Notes under the pieces: model-generated
The model's input: the letters and a program-made list of their open reading frames with translations, nothing else
Told to the model about the DNA's origin: nothing
Databases searched by the model: none
Translations under genes and position numbers: made by a program
Source of the DNA: a virus
IMG/VR virus record: IMGVR_UViG_3300043464_001630
Location: 1-64,000 of that record
Reading direction: 5' to 3' (one strand)
DNA: 64,000 nt
Shown here: in pieces, positions 23,962 to 32,343 of the stretch
How the letters are laid out: the number at the start of each line of letters is the position of its first letter
How positions within the stretch are numbered: the first letter of the stretch is position 1

Positions 23962-24192
23962 ATGTTTATTAAGCTCACCTACAGAGGGCTTTGGGCAATG
24001 GTGAAAACGAACAGAAGTCCAGCAGCATTTGGACTGGAGTATGACAATGAAATTTTACATTACAAAGTTGTTGACGAGCCGTTGTTTTTCTTATCTGTTC
24101 TTAAACTCGATATAGAGTTCGATGTAGTAACCAAAGAATCCAGAGCAGCAGTTCAGCGAGAAATTCTCGAACAATTTTATAGACAAACCTAA
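23962..24192 (+). CDS. small protein, KYG family, extended type
   Basis: 76 residues: FGLEYDNEILHYKVVDEPLF then FLSVLKLDIEFD and a charged tail. Tandem paralogue of the 23753 gene, 2 bases downstream. A hairpin (AAGGTGT/ACACCTT, 24196-24221) follows. Confidence 0.65.
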   Translation: MFIKLTYRGLWAMVKTNRSPAAFGLEYDNEILHYKVVDEPLFFLSVLKLDIEFDVVTKESRAAVQREILEQFYRQT

Positions 24193-24268
24193 AAAAGGTG
24201 TGCTACATTGCTAACACCTTCGAAGTTCTCCTCTGAACACAGAGACAGAAAGAAAAAGGGAAAAAAAA

Positions 24269-24299
24269 CTAAAGTCGGTCAGAAAAAAGCCGATTAGTA
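24269..24299 (+). promoter_or_regulatory. CTAAAG/CGAT promoter
   Basis: CTAAAG, 13 nt, AGCCGATTAGTA. A short hairpin, CCAGT-GAAA-ACTGG (24306-24319), begins at the predicted RNA 5' end. The leader to the ATG at 24368 is about 65 nt. Confidence 0.65.
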
Positions 24300-24367
24300 T
24301 GTACGCCAGTGAAAACTGGTAGCAGCAAAACAAAAAACAAAAACAAAGAAAACAGAAAGACAACGAT

Positions 24368-25378
24368 ATGCACGGACTAACACAACGCGAAGACGGACGG
24401 ACTGAATTTTTCAGCGCAGTCACACGCGGATATCATCAACTGGGTCAGCTCAGTGATCGTCAGTTGACAGCAGAAGAGGCGATCAAGGAATCGCTTCTAA
24501 ACTGGGAAGTCGAGCAGGTTCCGGTCTATCACCGTAATCCAGTAGACGAAGAACTCATGGAAGTTCCTGATCAGTTCCTCGTTCGTAGGACTGACAACTA
24601 CAATCCGCTGAAAGTTATGAGTGCTCGCTACACGCCGATTCAGAATCTCGAAGCATTCACATTCTTCGACGAAATTATTGGTTCTGGTCGAGCATGTTGG
24701 GACACTGCTGGTTCTTTGAAAGGTGGTCGTATTGTTTTCATGCAGGCTGAGTTGGAAGGATCATTGTTTTTGAATTCCAATCCAGATGACAAGACAGTAA
24801 AGAAGATTTTGTTCTTTACAAGTCACGATGGATCGAAAGCTTTGACAGGGCTTCTAACTCCATACCGCACAATTTGCGAAAATTCGTTTAACGCGGCTTT
24901 GCGAAATAATACAAATTGTTTCAAGATTTATCATCGCAAGAACTTCGCAGAAAAGAAGCACGAAGCATCTAAGGTTCTTGGATTTGCAAATGCGTTTTAC
25001 GATGATCTCCAACACGTTATGAATCAGTTTGCTGAAGAAGAAGTATCCAAGTCTTATGTCGAAGGATTCATAAATACTCTAGTTCCCGCTGAGTTGAATC
25101 CAGAAACTGGTCGTATTTCGACTCGTACCAGTAATCGTCGAAATGACATTGCAACCTTGTTTACTTCTGGTAAGGGTAACAACGGACGCACCAAGTGGGA
25201 TCTGTTCAATGCAGTCACTGAATATGTTGATCATCATCAAGGTGGTCGTCTCACCGAATCCCGTAAGAACCGTTCAGAGGAAGGAGTTTCCATCGAAGCA
25301 GAAGCACGTTTCGAACGAGCGATCCTTGGATCAGGTGCTCGAATGAAGCAAGAAGCAATGAACCTCTTGCTCAACTAA
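24368..25378 (+). CDS. DUF932 phage/plasmid-like protein
   Basis: 336 residues of the DUF932 family, common in large phages and plasmids and of unknown role. Typical segments are FLVRRTDNYNPLKVMSARY, IFFTSHDGSKAL-like (ILFFTSHDGSKALTG) and TPYRTICENSFNAAL. It has its own promoter, a long purine-rich leader and a strong terminator, so it is a single-gene unit and is probably well expressed. Codon use is more GC-rich than in the neighbours. Confidence 0.88.
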   Translation: MHGLTQREDGRTEFFSAVTRGYHQLGQLSDRQLTAEEAIKESLLNWEVEQVPVYHRNPVDEELMEVPDQFLVRRTDNYNPLKVMSARYTPIQNLEAFTFFDEIIGSGRACWDTAGSLKGGRIVFMQAELEGSLFLNSNPDDKTVKKILFFTSHDGSKALTGLLTPYRTICENSFNAALRNNTNCFKIYHRKNFAEKKHEASKVLGFANAFYDDLQHVMNQFAEEEVSKSYVEGFINTLVPAELNPETGRISTRTSNRRNDIATLFTSGKGNNGRTKWDLFNAVTEYVDHHQGGRLTESRKNRSEEGVSIEAEARFERAILGSGARMKQEAMNLLLN

Positions 25379-25387
25379 AAATCCCTT

Positions 25388-25424
25388 AAAGGAGGGATTC
25401 CGTAAAAAAGAATCCCTCCTTTAT
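25388..25424 (+). terminator. rho-independent terminator
   Basis: AAAGGAGGGATTC pairs perfectly with GAATCCCTCCTTT over a loop of CGTAAAAAA, ending the DUF932 unit. Confidence 0.9.
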
Positions 25425-25467
25425 AAACACAAAAACAAACCCAACAAACAATTAAATTAGTCTAATT

Positions 25468-25665
25468 ATGAACGCAAACATCAATACCGAAATCCAGCAG
25501 AATCCTCAGTACAAGATTGGTTATCATACAGCAATGGACGAAGTTCGTTATATTGTAGATAATCTTATGCGTGAACAAGAAAAAACAGAACTTGGAGTTG
25601 CGATTCGAGGTGTATTGAATAAGGTTTCTATTCGTGTCAAAGCTCTTGAAGTTGAACAAGGCTAA
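25468..25665 (+). CDS. small helical protein
   Basis: 65 residues, helix-prone, no family recognised. First of three closely spaced genes after the DUF932 terminator; no promoter motif is clear. Confidence 0.65.
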   Translation: MNANINTEIQQNPQYKIGYHTAMDEVRYIVDNLMREQEKTELGVAIRGVLNKVSIRVKALEVEQG

Positions 25666-25667
25666 GA

Positions 25668-25829
25668 ATGAAAGAAAAAGAAACCGAAAAAGAACCACCG
25701 TCAAAGATGACGCTCGAACAAGCAACTGTTTATCTTAAAAAGTTGGGTGAATGGGAAAATTCTTGGAAGTTTGATAGAGATACTATTATTAAGTGGGCAG
25801 AGTTTTTGAAGAGCAAGAACGCAAAGTGA
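25668..25829 (+). CDS. small charged protein
   Basis: 53 residues starting 2 bases after the previous stop; MKEKETEKEPPSK then a Trp-containing helical part. Unknown. Confidence 0.6.
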   Translation: MKEKETEKEPPSKMTLEQATVYLKKLGEWENSWKFDRDTIIKWAEFLKSKNAK

Positions 25830-25830
25830 C

Positions 25831-26136
25831 ATGACTAAGTATATTTTAATTGCTAGTTTAATTGGAGTTACTGCACTTTTAGCAGTACAAGAAAAAAGTG
25901 TAGTAAAGCAGAAACCAGAATATCCAAAAGTAATTCTAAATTCGCCTGATTCTTCACAAAGAATTATGACTGAATGTCCTAGGAATCTTCCTAAGAGTTA
26001 CGAATCCGTCTTCGCGGAAGATGGACAAACTCCAGAAATGGCAAAGCATTGTCCAAAATGTAGCATCGGAGTATATTCTCTACATGAGAATGAAGAGTTC
26101 GCAAGATGCACTTGGTGCGGTGACAAGGAAAAATAA
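25831..26136 (+). CDS. membrane-anchored zinc-ribbon protein
   Basis: 101 residues: an N-terminal hydrophobic segment (YILIASLIGVTALLA) and a C-terminal CPKCS ... CTWCG pair that could bind zinc. One base after the previous gene. Unknown role. Confidence 0.65.
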   Translation: MTKYILIASLIGVTALLAVQEKSVVKQKPEYPKVILNSPDSSQRIMTECPRNLPKSYESVFAEDGQTPEMAKHCPKCSIGVYSLHENEEFARCTWCGDKEK

Positions 26137-26158
26137 AGAGTAATTTGGTGCAAAAAAG

Positions 26159-26200
26159 ATCGGGAGAACCTAAAAAAAGACTAATGGTTCTCCCGATTTT
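26159..26200 (+). terminator. terminator overlapping the next promoter
   Basis: ATCGGGAGAACC pairs with GGTTCTCCCGAT, followed by TTTT. The 3' arm is also the spacer of the promoter at 26181. Confidence 0.75.
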
Positions 26201-26212
26201 GCCGATATATAG
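26181..26212 (+). promoter_or_regulatory. CTAATG/CGAT promoter (variant)
   Basis: CTAATG replaces CTAAAG; then 13 nt and TGCCGATATATA. Drives the SprT-like gene at 26231. Confidence 0.55.
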
Positions 26213-26230
26213 GTAGGTCAAAAAACTACC

Positions 26231-26707
26231 ATGCGTACTCAAGCCGCTTCTACCGTCGCAGAGATTGTCATTCGTAAAATGGCACATGAATTGATGGGTC
26301 ATTACAATCTATCACAAACTGGTTGGGAGTTTTATTTCAACGACAACCGCTCCAGACTGGGAGTTTGTAAAGATTATAATAAATCTATCGAGTTGAGCGT
26401 TTGGCATGTTAATAACAGTCCTTTTGAATCAGTAAAAAATACTTTACTGCATGAAATAGCACATGCTATCGTTGGTTGTGGTCATCAGCACAATCATGTT
26501 TGGCGTAGAAAAGCAATAGAAATCGGTTGTGACGGTGAACGGTGCGGTACAATGAATGCTCCGTACAAATATACTGCAATCTGTTCTAACTGCGAAACCA
26601 CATATCAAACCAACAGAGCATCAAATAAAGCTTGTGGTAGGTGCTGTAAAAAGTTTAACTCAGGCAGATATTCATCTGAATACAAATTTATCTTTAACAG
26701 AAACTAA
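26231..26707 (+). CDS. SprT-like zinc metalloprotease-fold protein
   Basis: 158 residues. LLHEIAHAIVG is the HExxH metal site, with HNHVWRRKAIEIG downstream as in SprT, and a C-terminal zinc ribbon CSNCETTY ... CGRCCKKF. SprT/Spartan-type proteins act on DNA-protein crosslinks in eukaryotes; the phage role is unknown. A paralogue lies at 28236. Confidence 0.88.
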   Translation: MRTQAASTVAEIVIRKMAHELMGHYNLSQTGWEFYFNDNRSRLGVCKDYNKSIELSVWHVNNSPFESVKNTLLHEIAHAIVGCGHQHNHVWRRKAIEIGCDGERCGTMNAPYKYTAICSNCETTYQTNRASNKACGRCCKKFNSGRYSSEYKFIFNRN

Positions 26708-26708
26708 A

Positions 26709-27458
26709 ATGAAATTTCAACACAAACTTCTTGTCATTCCAGACATTCATACTCATTATGAAAAAGCTGAACGTATTATTCAGAAGTTTAATAAAACCCA
26801 TAAGTTTATATTTCTGGGTGATTACTTCGATCAGTTTGGCGATACACCAGAAATTAATAGCGATACAGCTCATTGGCTTAAAGTGACAATGAATAGTTAT
26901 CCTGATTGGGTATACATACTTGGGAATCATGATTTGTCTTACATGCCGCAGTTTTCCTTAATGTGCAGTGGTTTTTCTACACAAAAGAAAACGGCTATTA
27001 ATGAAGTCTTGTTAATAGAAGATTGGAATAAACTAAAATATTTTCATTTCGAAAATGATCATTGGTTTTCACATGCTGGTATTACGAAGCATTGGTTTCA
27101 ACATCCGATGCGAGAAAAGATTTCGGTTGACAACGTACAAAGAATCATCGACGATGCGGTAATTAAGTTAAAAACTGGTGATGATGATAATGCGATCTGG
27201 GCGGCATCTTCAAGGAGAGGTGGAAGTAGTCCAGTCGGATCAATCGTTTGGCATGATTGGAGCGAACTTGAACTCATTCCCGAAATGTCTCAAGTAGTAG
27301 GACATAGTCCAGTTTCAAGAATTATTACGATTTCGGACGATAACACAAAATCTTCTATCACAAATGTTGACACAAGTGCATCAAGAGTGTACATGACCGA
27401 ACTATTAGAGATTGATGAGAACGGAAAGCGCAAAAAAATCGACACAAGTTTCATTTAA
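26709..27458 (+). CDS. calcineurin-like metallophosphoesterase
   Basis: 249 residues from ATG 26709, one base after the SprT-like gene; an upstream in-frame ATG at 26556 lies inside that gene. Metal-binding motifs are in order: LVIPDIHTH, FLGDYFDQFG, ILGNHDL, WFSHAGI and VVGHSP. It could act on a nucleotide, protein or RNA phosphate ester; the substrate cannot be read from the sequence. Confidence 0.9.
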   Translation: MKFQHKLLVIPDIHTHYEKAERIIQKFNKTHKFIFLGDYFDQFGDTPEINSDTAHWLKVTMNSYPDWVYILGNHDLSYMPQFSLMCSGFSTQKKTAINEVLLIEDWNKLKYFHFENDHWFSHAGITKHWFQHPMREKISVDNVQRIIDDAVIKLKTGDDDNAIWAASSRRGGSSPVGSIVWHDWSELELIPEMSQVVGHSPVSRIITISDDNTKSSITNVDTSASRVYMTELLEIDENGKRKKIDTSFI

Positions 27459-27460
27459 AG

Positions 27461-27491
27461 CTAAAGTGCCACACAGAATCTGCCGATTACT
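27461..27491 (+). promoter_or_regulatory. CTAAAG/CGAT promoter
   Basis: CTAAAG, 14 nt, TGCCGATTACTT; 8 bases before the ATG at 27499. It decides that start over an in-frame ATG at 27412. Confidence 0.65.
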
Positions 27492-27498
27492 TAGTACC

Positions 27499-27867
27499 AT
27501 GAATAAAACCGAATGTCTTGATCTGCTGGAAAATGTTCTGAAGAACATCGAAAACCACAATTGGGAAGCACAAGTGGAAGACAGTAGTTTTCTTTTGGAT
27601 CACGAAGATTTGAAAGGTTATCTAGCTGACTTTGATCTACCAGAAGCAAAGATGAACAAGAATGTTTGTGTCGGTCTTCCGAAAGATTGGTTGCCTAATG
27701 TTTCTATTGAGTCGGAAGATTATGCAGAAGTATTAGAAAAGTACGAAGATGTTTATCATTTCCTTCGTACAGAAGCTTCAAGAGAAGTAGAAGCTCTTAA
27801 TTATATGGATGAATGTGACGAGAAAGATATGAACAATCAATTTTTTAGTGATTGCGGTGTGTACTAA
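27499..27867 (+). CDS. hypothetical acidic protein
   Basis: 122 residues, strongly acidic, no recognised family. The promoter at 27461 places the start at MNKTECLDLLENVLK. Confidence 0.65.
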   Translation: MNKTECLDLLENVLKNIENHNWEAQVEDSSFLLDHEDLKGYLADFDLPEAKMNKNVCVGLPKDWLPNVSIESEDYAEVLEKYEDVYHFLRTEASREVEALNYMDECDEKDMNNQFFSDCGVY

Positions 27868-27900
27868 AACAAACAAATAAACAACAAAATTATTAATATT

Positions 27901-28233
27901 ATGACAAAATATATCATTTCCAACGATCTAGATTCACGCGAAAAGTACACGTTTACTGCCGCAACGGAATTGGATAATCCATTCGAACTCGCTCTAGAAA
28001 CACTTGGTTATCATCTGAATCACAAAACCGATGACGGTAATGTACACGAATATGTATTGATCGAAAACGAAACTCGTAAGTCTTCATATCAATTCATGGA
28101 ATATATGTACTACCGTGCTTGTTTCGAGGCACTTAGCGAATTGGGATATTCTTGTGAGAAGGAGGAAGATTACTTTGAAATCGAAAAACAAAGATTTTTG
28201 AAAGCAAGTAATATTGTTCCGTTCGAATTGTAA
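27901..28233 (+). CDS. hypothetical protein
   Basis: 110 residues, acidic, no recognised family; follows a short A-rich leader and precedes the second SprT-like gene by 2 bases. Confidence 0.65.
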   Translation: MTKYIISNDLDSREKYTFTAATELDNPFELALETLGYHLNHKTDDGNVHEYVLIENETRKSSYQFMEYMYYRACFEALSELGYSCEKEEDYFEIEKQRFLKASNIVPFEL

Positions 28234-28235
28234 GA

Positions 28236-28694
28236 ATGATAACGGAAAGTTATCTCCAGTTGTGCGATGATTTATTCAAAAAATATAAGTTGCACAACTG
28301 GAGTTGCTCGATAAACCGAGAGCATAACGAATGGTCTGCTATCTGTAGACATTCATCTAAAAGAATAGAACTGTCTCATTATCTTTTTCGTTGCAGTAAC
28401 GAATACATTATTGATACAATCTTACATGAAGTTGCTCATGCTATTGCTGGATATGATGCGAAACACGGATCAACTTGGCTAAAGATAGCAAAAGAAATCG
28501 GATGCTCTGGAGAAATTCATGGATATAATATTTTTGAAAAATATCTGGCAATTTGTGGATCATGTGGCTACCATCACACACGAAACGATCTGCCGAATCA
28601 TAAACTTTCTTGCGTTTTTTGTTGCGAAAAATTCTCGAATGGTTCGTATGATTCAAAATTTAGGTTAAACTACAAAACAAACACAAACAAATAA
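28236..28694 (+). CDS. SprT-like zinc metalloprotease-fold protein, second copy
   Basis: 152 residues. ILHEVAHAIAG is the metal site, HGSTWLKIAKEIG the downstream His segment, and CGSCGYHH ... CVFCCEKFSNG the zinc ribbon. It parallels the 26231 protein along its length, so the two arose by duplication and then diverged. Confidence 0.88.
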   Translation: MITESYLQLCDDLFKKYKLHNWSCSINREHNEWSAICRHSSKRIELSHYLFRCSNEYIIDTILHEVAHAIAGYDAKHGSTWLKIAKEIGCSGEIHGYNIFEKYLAICGSCGYHHTRNDLPNHKLSCVFCCEKFSNGSYDSKFRLNYKTNTNK

Positions 28695-28695
28695 A

Positions 28696-29574
28696 ATGAA
28701 CAAAACCACTAATAAACCAAATAACTTCGATAACTTCTTCCAATCATTGCCGATGGATATTTTCAATCGAAATGATAATAACAACTGGCTAATTAGCAGT
28801 ACGCCAAAGAGCAGGTTAGTGACTATTACTCCTCAATTAGGCGAAGAACTTATTAGCAGAAATATCGGAAACCGTAATCTTAGTCTTGGTGAAGTTTCCA
28901 AGCTGAGAGAAGAAATTCGTAGAGGTAATTTCGTGACAACTGGTCAAGGGCTAAGTGTAAACACGCAAGGAATTCTTGTAGATGGACAGCATCGTCTATA
29001 TGCTCTAAAGGCTGAAGGTTGGCCGAATGTAAAGATGTTTGTGATGACTGGTATTGCTGATGAAGCAAAGATGTACTTTGATCAACATCGCATCAGGCGC
29101 GAAAAAGATATCTTTGACATCGAACATCCTTCTGCAAAGGTTAAGAGTCGGTTCTTTTCTGTACTAAATTATATTATTCAGTACAATAATAAGTGGAACC
29201 GCATAGGTAGGACGAAGCTTGTCAACTCAGAAAAGAAAGAAATGATTCCAATCTACAAAAATGAGATTGACAACGTAGTAGATATTGGCTCCCCGAAGGC
29301 ATTCTTTGCTTCTCCGCATTATGCTGGCTTTGTTGTAGTTGCACACGAAACTGGTCGGTTATCAGAAGTTTGTGATTTTGTCAAACAAGTAGCAGATGGA
29401 ATCAACCTTACGGACAAGATGCCAGCGTATCACCTTCGTAACTTCGTTTCAATGCAACGCGGAGGAAGCGGTTCGAATATTCATCAAGAACGAATGATGA
29501 AATCTATCGCAGCTACAAGAGCATTTCTTGACAAGAAGGAGATGAAGCTTTTGCGAGCTTCGTACAGTATTTAA
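28696..29574 (+). CDS. ParB/Srx-fold-like protein
   Basis: 292 residues. The centre has TTGQGLSVNTQGILVDGQHR, the D-G-x-H-R pocket typical of ParB N-terminal and related nucleotide-binding domains, followed by an R-x-E-x-D-I helix and a long C-terminal part. No ParB-type helix-turn-helix is obvious. Similar stand-alone proteins occur in many phages with unknown role. It is followed by a strong terminator. Confidence 0.75.
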   Translation: MNKTTNKPNNFDNFFQSLPMDIFNRNDNNNWLISSTPKSRLVTITPQLGEELISRNIGNRNLSLGEVSKLREEIRRGNFVTTGQGLSVNTQGILVDGQHRLYALKAEGWPNVKMFVMTGIADEAKMYFDQHRIRREKDIFDIEHPSAKVKSRFFSVLNYIIQYNNKWNRIGRTKLVNSEKKEMIPIYKNEIDNVVDIGSPKAFFASPHYAGFVVVAHETGRLSEVCDFVKQVADGINLTDKMPAYHLRNFVSMQRGGSGSNIHQERMMKSIAATRAFLDKKEMKLLRASYSI

Positions 29575-29595
29575 GTCTTTGATTTGCAGTAGTTT

Positions 29596-29636
29596 ACTAG
29601 GAGAGTGATTTTATTTTCACTCTCCTAGTATTTTTT
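29596..29636 (+). terminator. rho-independent terminator
   Basis: ACTAGGAGAGTGA pairs perfectly with TCACTCTCCTAGT, followed by ATTTTTT. The next promoter starts 2 bases later. Confidence 0.92.
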
Positions 29637-29637
29637 C

Positions 29638-29667
29638 CTAAAGTTCTTCTAGGAACTGCCGATTAAC
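29638..29667 (+). promoter_or_regulatory. CTAAAG/CGAT promoter
   Basis: CTAAAG, 13 nt, TGCCGATTAACT, then the ATG at 29672. Confidence 0.65.
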
Positions 29668-29671
29668 TCTT

Positions 29672-30010
29672 ATGAGAAAATTATTGTTCTTGTTCCTTCT
29701 CTTCCCTGTGGTTTCTGAAGCTTCTTATACACAGGTCGGAATTGCTTCTTGGTACGGAAAGGAAAACACAAAATCTTCTACTGGTAAGAAGCTATCGAAA
29801 CATCTTCCAGCGGTGGCTCATAAAACCCTTCCTATGGGCTCGAAGGTGAAAATCACCTCTCACCGCACCAAGAAGAGTGTAGTGGCCGTGGTGGAGGATA
29901 GAGGCCCTTACACAAAAGGACGCATCGTTGACTTGAACATCGTAGCAGCTAAAAAGCTAGGCATCACAAAATCTGGAATTGCAAAGGTGACTCTAGAAAA
30001 AATTAACTAA
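29672..30010 (+). CDS. rlpA: RlpA-like double-psi beta-barrel protein
   Basis: 112 residues: a signal peptide (RKLLFLFLLFPVVSEA) then the RlpA core, GIASWYG, LPAVAHKTLPMGSKVKIT, and VEDRGPYTKGRIVDLN, with the conserved Asp. RlpA proteins are septal-ring lytic transglycosylases acting on denuded peptidoglycan. There is no SPOR domain, so this is the catalytic core alone. A role in wall degradation or division interference is plausible. Confidence 0.92.
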   Translation: MRKLLFLFLLFPVVSEASYTQVGIASWYGKENTKSSTGKKLSKHLPAVAHKTLPMGSKVKITSHRTKKSVVAVVEDRGPYTKGRIVDLNIVAAKKLGITKSGIAKVTLEKIN

Positions 30011-30037
30011 AGTTCCGCAAAAAACTGCCGATATATA
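30007..30037 (+). promoter_or_regulatory. CTAAAG/CGAT promoter
   Basis: CTAAAG overlaps the rlpA stop; 13 nt; TGCCGATATATA. The ATG at 30072 lies about 34 bases on. Confidence 0.65.
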
Positions 30038-30071
30038 GTGTAGTCGGTCGAACCACTAAAAACCTAAAATT

Positions 30072-30341
30072 ATGAGCGAAAAATATAAAGCTTCTTACTA
30101 CCGCACCTCCCAATATTCTTCCTATGAAGAGGCAGAGAAAAATGGTGGAGTGAACTACTGGTGCGAAACTTACGGATACGCTTCCACGATGGATAGTCTC
30201 ACGAATGTCAGGAATATTCTGGATTGTTGTGATCCAGAACTGAAGAAAGAGTTTCGCTTTATCTGGAATATCGACGGAGTGAATTATCCCGAATGTTCAT
30301 TCGCAGAATCTTATGATCTTTTGGATCGAAGCTGTAACTAA
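30072..30341 (+). CDS. hypothetical protein
   Basis: 89 residues, Tyr- and Cys-rich (FRFIWNIDGVNYPECSF). No family recognised. Its end overlaps the convergent 30338 gene by 4 bases. Confidence 0.65.
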   Translation: MSEKYKASYYRTSQYSSYEEAEKNGGVNYWCETYGYASTMDSLTNVRNILDCCDPELKKEFRFIWNIDGVNYPECSFAESYDLLDRSCN

Positions 30342-30715
30342 ATTTTATTAGTTTTAGAACGAACAGAAATGGTCGGACGCTTCTTCTTTCTATTAGAAGA
30401 AGCGTTCTTCTTTGAAGCTTTTACTTTTTCTGTAAACTGTTCGTATTGCCAGAGAGATAGCCAAAAGAATGTTATCGACATTCCGCAATTTAAAATAATT
30501 TCGGTTTTCGCTGGCGTGTTTAATGTGAGTACGTTACTTACTGCGCCGCAAATTATTACGGATAAACCAAACTTAGCTAACCAAGCTTGTAATTTGTTAT
30601 TCCAAATAAGGTTATCAGGATCACCGAAAATATGAATTAATAGTCCAATGGCGGACATTGCGATTGTACAATTTGAAATTGCATTGATTAGTGTAAGTAA
30701 GTTTATTTGTAGCAT
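30338..30715 (-). CDS. small membrane protein
   Basis: 125 residues with three or four hydrophobic segments and a very basic C-terminus (NRKKKRPTISVRSKTNK). A TAAATA lies 8 nt upstream. Together with the next gene it could form a holin or membrane pair; that is only suggested by topology. Confidence 0.6.
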   Translation of the reverse strand: MLQINLLTLINAISNCTIAMSAIGLLIHIFGDPDNLIWNNKLQAWLAKFGLSVIICGAVSNVLTLNTPAKTEIILNCGMSITFFWLSLWQYEQFTEKVKASKKNASSNRKKKRPTISVRSKTNKI

Positions 30716-30722
30716 AATTCAA

Positions 30723-31085
30723 TTATTTACGTTTACGTGTTCTAGTAACTTTAGGTTTAATTAAAGTTTCATCACTTAGATGATCTGGTATTATCTTTCT
30801 ACTAAAATAATCAATACCTTTTAATCCAGCATAACCTAAAATAAATGCTATAGAATAGTGATAGTGATTTTCATCTAATTTTGTTATACTTATGATCACA
30901 GGCGTGATGTAATTAGCAGATGCCGCTCCGCCTACTAAAGATGTTACGGTTCTAGTGAGATTTAGTGCTCCGTCTTTACTGGTTAAAAGAATCGCCCCGA
31001 AAAGCCCAGAAATTAATAGACCGATATCAATTCCATATTGTTTCAAATTTAATGGCGTTTGCGGTTCCACATAACTATTTAGCAT
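30723..31085 (-). CDS. holin-like membrane protein
   Basis: 120 residues with hydrophobic segments (IGLLISGLFGAILLTS, then SLVGGAASANYITPVI, and a third near residue 85) and a basic tail (KPKVTRTRKRK). The size, topology and charged C-terminus fit a phage holin. It is the upstream partner of the 30338 gene on the minus strand, next to rlpA. Function inferred. Confidence 0.5.
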   Translation of the reverse strand: MLNSYVEPQTPLNLKQYGIDIGLLISGLFGAILLTSKDGALNLTRTVTSLVGGAASANYITPVIISITKLDENHYHYSIAFILGYAGLKGIDYFSRKIIPDHLSDETLIKPKVTRTRKRK

Positions 31086-31130
31086 AATTTACATAAACAA
31101 AGAAACTTACGAAAAATTAATTATCATTAT

Positions 31131-31292
31131 ATGAATTCGATTGACATGGAAGAGTACAGCAAAAAACTCAGTCAAGTACAAAATGGGATTATTTCCGAGG
31201 ATACTTGGATGGAATATTGCGCGGAATTGATGAAGCAAGTTCTGGAAGATGCTAAAGATGTAATGGTTCGAATGAAAGAAAGAGGCGATTAA
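31131..31292 (+). CDS. small acidic protein
   Basis: 53 residues, helical (MEEYSKKLSQVQNGIISED), no family recognised. First of a long series of plus-strand small genes. Confidence 0.6.
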   Translation: MNSIDMEEYSKKLSQVQNGIISEDTWMEYCAELMKQVLEDAKDVMVRMKERGD

Positions 31293-31304
31293 TTTAAAAA
31301 ATTC

Positions 31305-31335
31305 CTAAAGTTCCTCTTCTAAACTGCCGATTATT
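31305..31335 (+). promoter_or_regulatory. CTAAAG/CGAT promoter
   Basis: CTAAAG, 14 nt, TGCCGATTATTA, 3 nt, then the ATG at 31340. Confidence 0.7.
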
Positions 31336-31339
31336 ACGC

Positions 31340-31504
31340 ATGAAAACGATTTCATTTGAAATTCAACCAGATGGTGATGTTTACTACATCAGTTGTGAAG
31401 CAATGAAGTTCTCTTCTTACACAAATGATCCCAAAAAACTCATAAAAGAGTTGTTTGAAGAATGGTTTGATGCCGATATGGGAGAAGCATTTCTTCCAGT
31501 TTAA
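31340..31504 (+). CDS. small hypothetical protein
   Basis: 54 residues (MKTISFEIQPDGDVYYISC start). No family recognised. Predicted leaderless, with the ATG at the expected RNA start. Confidence 0.62.
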   Translation: MKTISFEIQPDGDVYYISCEAMKFSSYTNDPKKLIKELFEEWFDADMGEAFLPV

Positions 31505-31511
31505 AAAATCC

Positions 31512-31541
31512 CTAAAGTTCTTACCAAAACTACCGATTACT
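31512..31541 (+). promoter_or_regulatory. CTAAAG/CGAT promoter
   Basis: CTAAAG, 13 nt, TACCGATTACTA, then the ATG at 31546. Confidence 0.7.
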
Positions 31542-31545
31542 AAAT

Positions 31546-31803
31546 ATGAGCACAACAAAAAACGAAACAATCTTGATCGAGTGGAACGAAACACTTTTCA
31601 GCGAAAATATCTTCGCATGGTTCGAGAGTGGCATGGTTCCTGTATTTTCCAACAACCTCGAAGATTTAATGCTGCCAGATGATTATGTGCTGGAGAAGCA
31701 CGAGAGCGGTTCTTATGAACTTTTTGCTCACGATTCTGATTGTGATGAGTATCTTTATGTTGGAAGGCTTTTTACTCCGAAAGGAAAACCACTTGAAGAA
31801 TAA
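31546..31803 (+). CDS. small acidic protein
   Basis: 85 residues, acidic, no family recognised (IEWNETLFSENIFAWFESG). Own promoter, predicted leaderless. Confidence 0.65.
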   Translation: MSTTKNETILIEWNETLFSENIFAWFESGMVPVFSNNLEDLMLPDDYVLEKHESGSYELFAHDSDCDEYLYVGRLFTPKGKPLEE

Positions 31804-31811
31804 AAAAATTT

Positions 31812-31842
31812 CTAAAGTTCTTCCCAGATCTGCCGATATATA
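31812..31842 (+). promoter_or_regulatory. CTAAAG/CGAT promoter
   Basis: CTAAAG, 13 nt, TGCCGATATATA; the leader to the ATG at 31878 is about 35 nt. Confidence 0.7.
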
Positions 31843-31877
31843 GGTACAGTAGAGAATCCCAAACAGAAAGAAATAAA

Positions 31878-32087
31878 ATGAAAACTACCAAAATTAAAGG
31901 TTATAAAGTTGAATTCACAATCACCGACGATTCTTCGAACTGCTTCATCGAAAAAGGCAACTTTTTCTCAAGCCTTGCGGTTCTCAGTGATTTTGGATAT
32001 CTCGAAAGTCGTAGTGGCTCACAACATAAGGTGAATCCAGATACTATCGAAGAAATCTACGAGTGGGCAGTCGAACAAGGTTATTAA
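31878..32087 (+). CDS. small hypothetical protein
   Basis: 69 residues with a beta-rich start (KIKGYKVEFTITDDSS). No family recognised. Confidence 0.65.
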   Translation: MKTTKIKGYKVEFTITDDSSNCFIEKGNFFSSLAVLSDFGYLESRSGSQHKVNPDTIEEIYEWAVEQGY

Positions 32088-32096
32088 AAAAATATG

Positions 32097-32126
32097 CTAA
32101 AGTTCCTTCCAGAACTGCCGATTACT
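32097..32126 (+). promoter_or_regulatory. CTAAAG/CGAT promoter
   Basis: CTAAAG, 13 nt, TGCCGATTACTA, 3 nt, then the ATG at 32131. Confidence 0.7.
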
Positions 32127-32130
32127 ATTT

Positions 32131-32343
32131 ATGACAAAACATCAGGCTGAGTACAACCGAGCAGTAACGATGAAGCTCGACGCATGGGTGCCCGCGTGCG
32201 GCGGAACTGAAGAGATTTTTGTTGCAAGAAATAAGAGGATTCTGTATGTCTATAATCCGAAAACTAAGAAACACGCATTTCTTGATGTTGACTCCGACAT
32301 GATAATGACGGACGAAGAATATTTCGCTCTTATTGCAAAATAA
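32131..32343 (+). CDS. small hypothetical protein
   Basis: 70 residues, no family recognised (KKHAFLDVDSDMIMTDEEY). Own promoter, predicted leaderless. Confidence 0.62.
   Translation: MTKHQAEYNRAVTMKLDAWVPACGGTEEIFVARNKRILYVYNPKTKKHAFLDVDSDMIMTDEEYFALIAK

Noticed and set aside
24211-24423. Minus-strand frame over the DUF932 leader
   Set aside because: It reads the purine-rich leader backwards, giving a Phe/Leu-rich artefact.
28696-29574. Calling the ParB-fold protein a true partition protein
   Set aside because: No helix-turn-helix or ParA partner is visible, and many phages carry such domains without partition.
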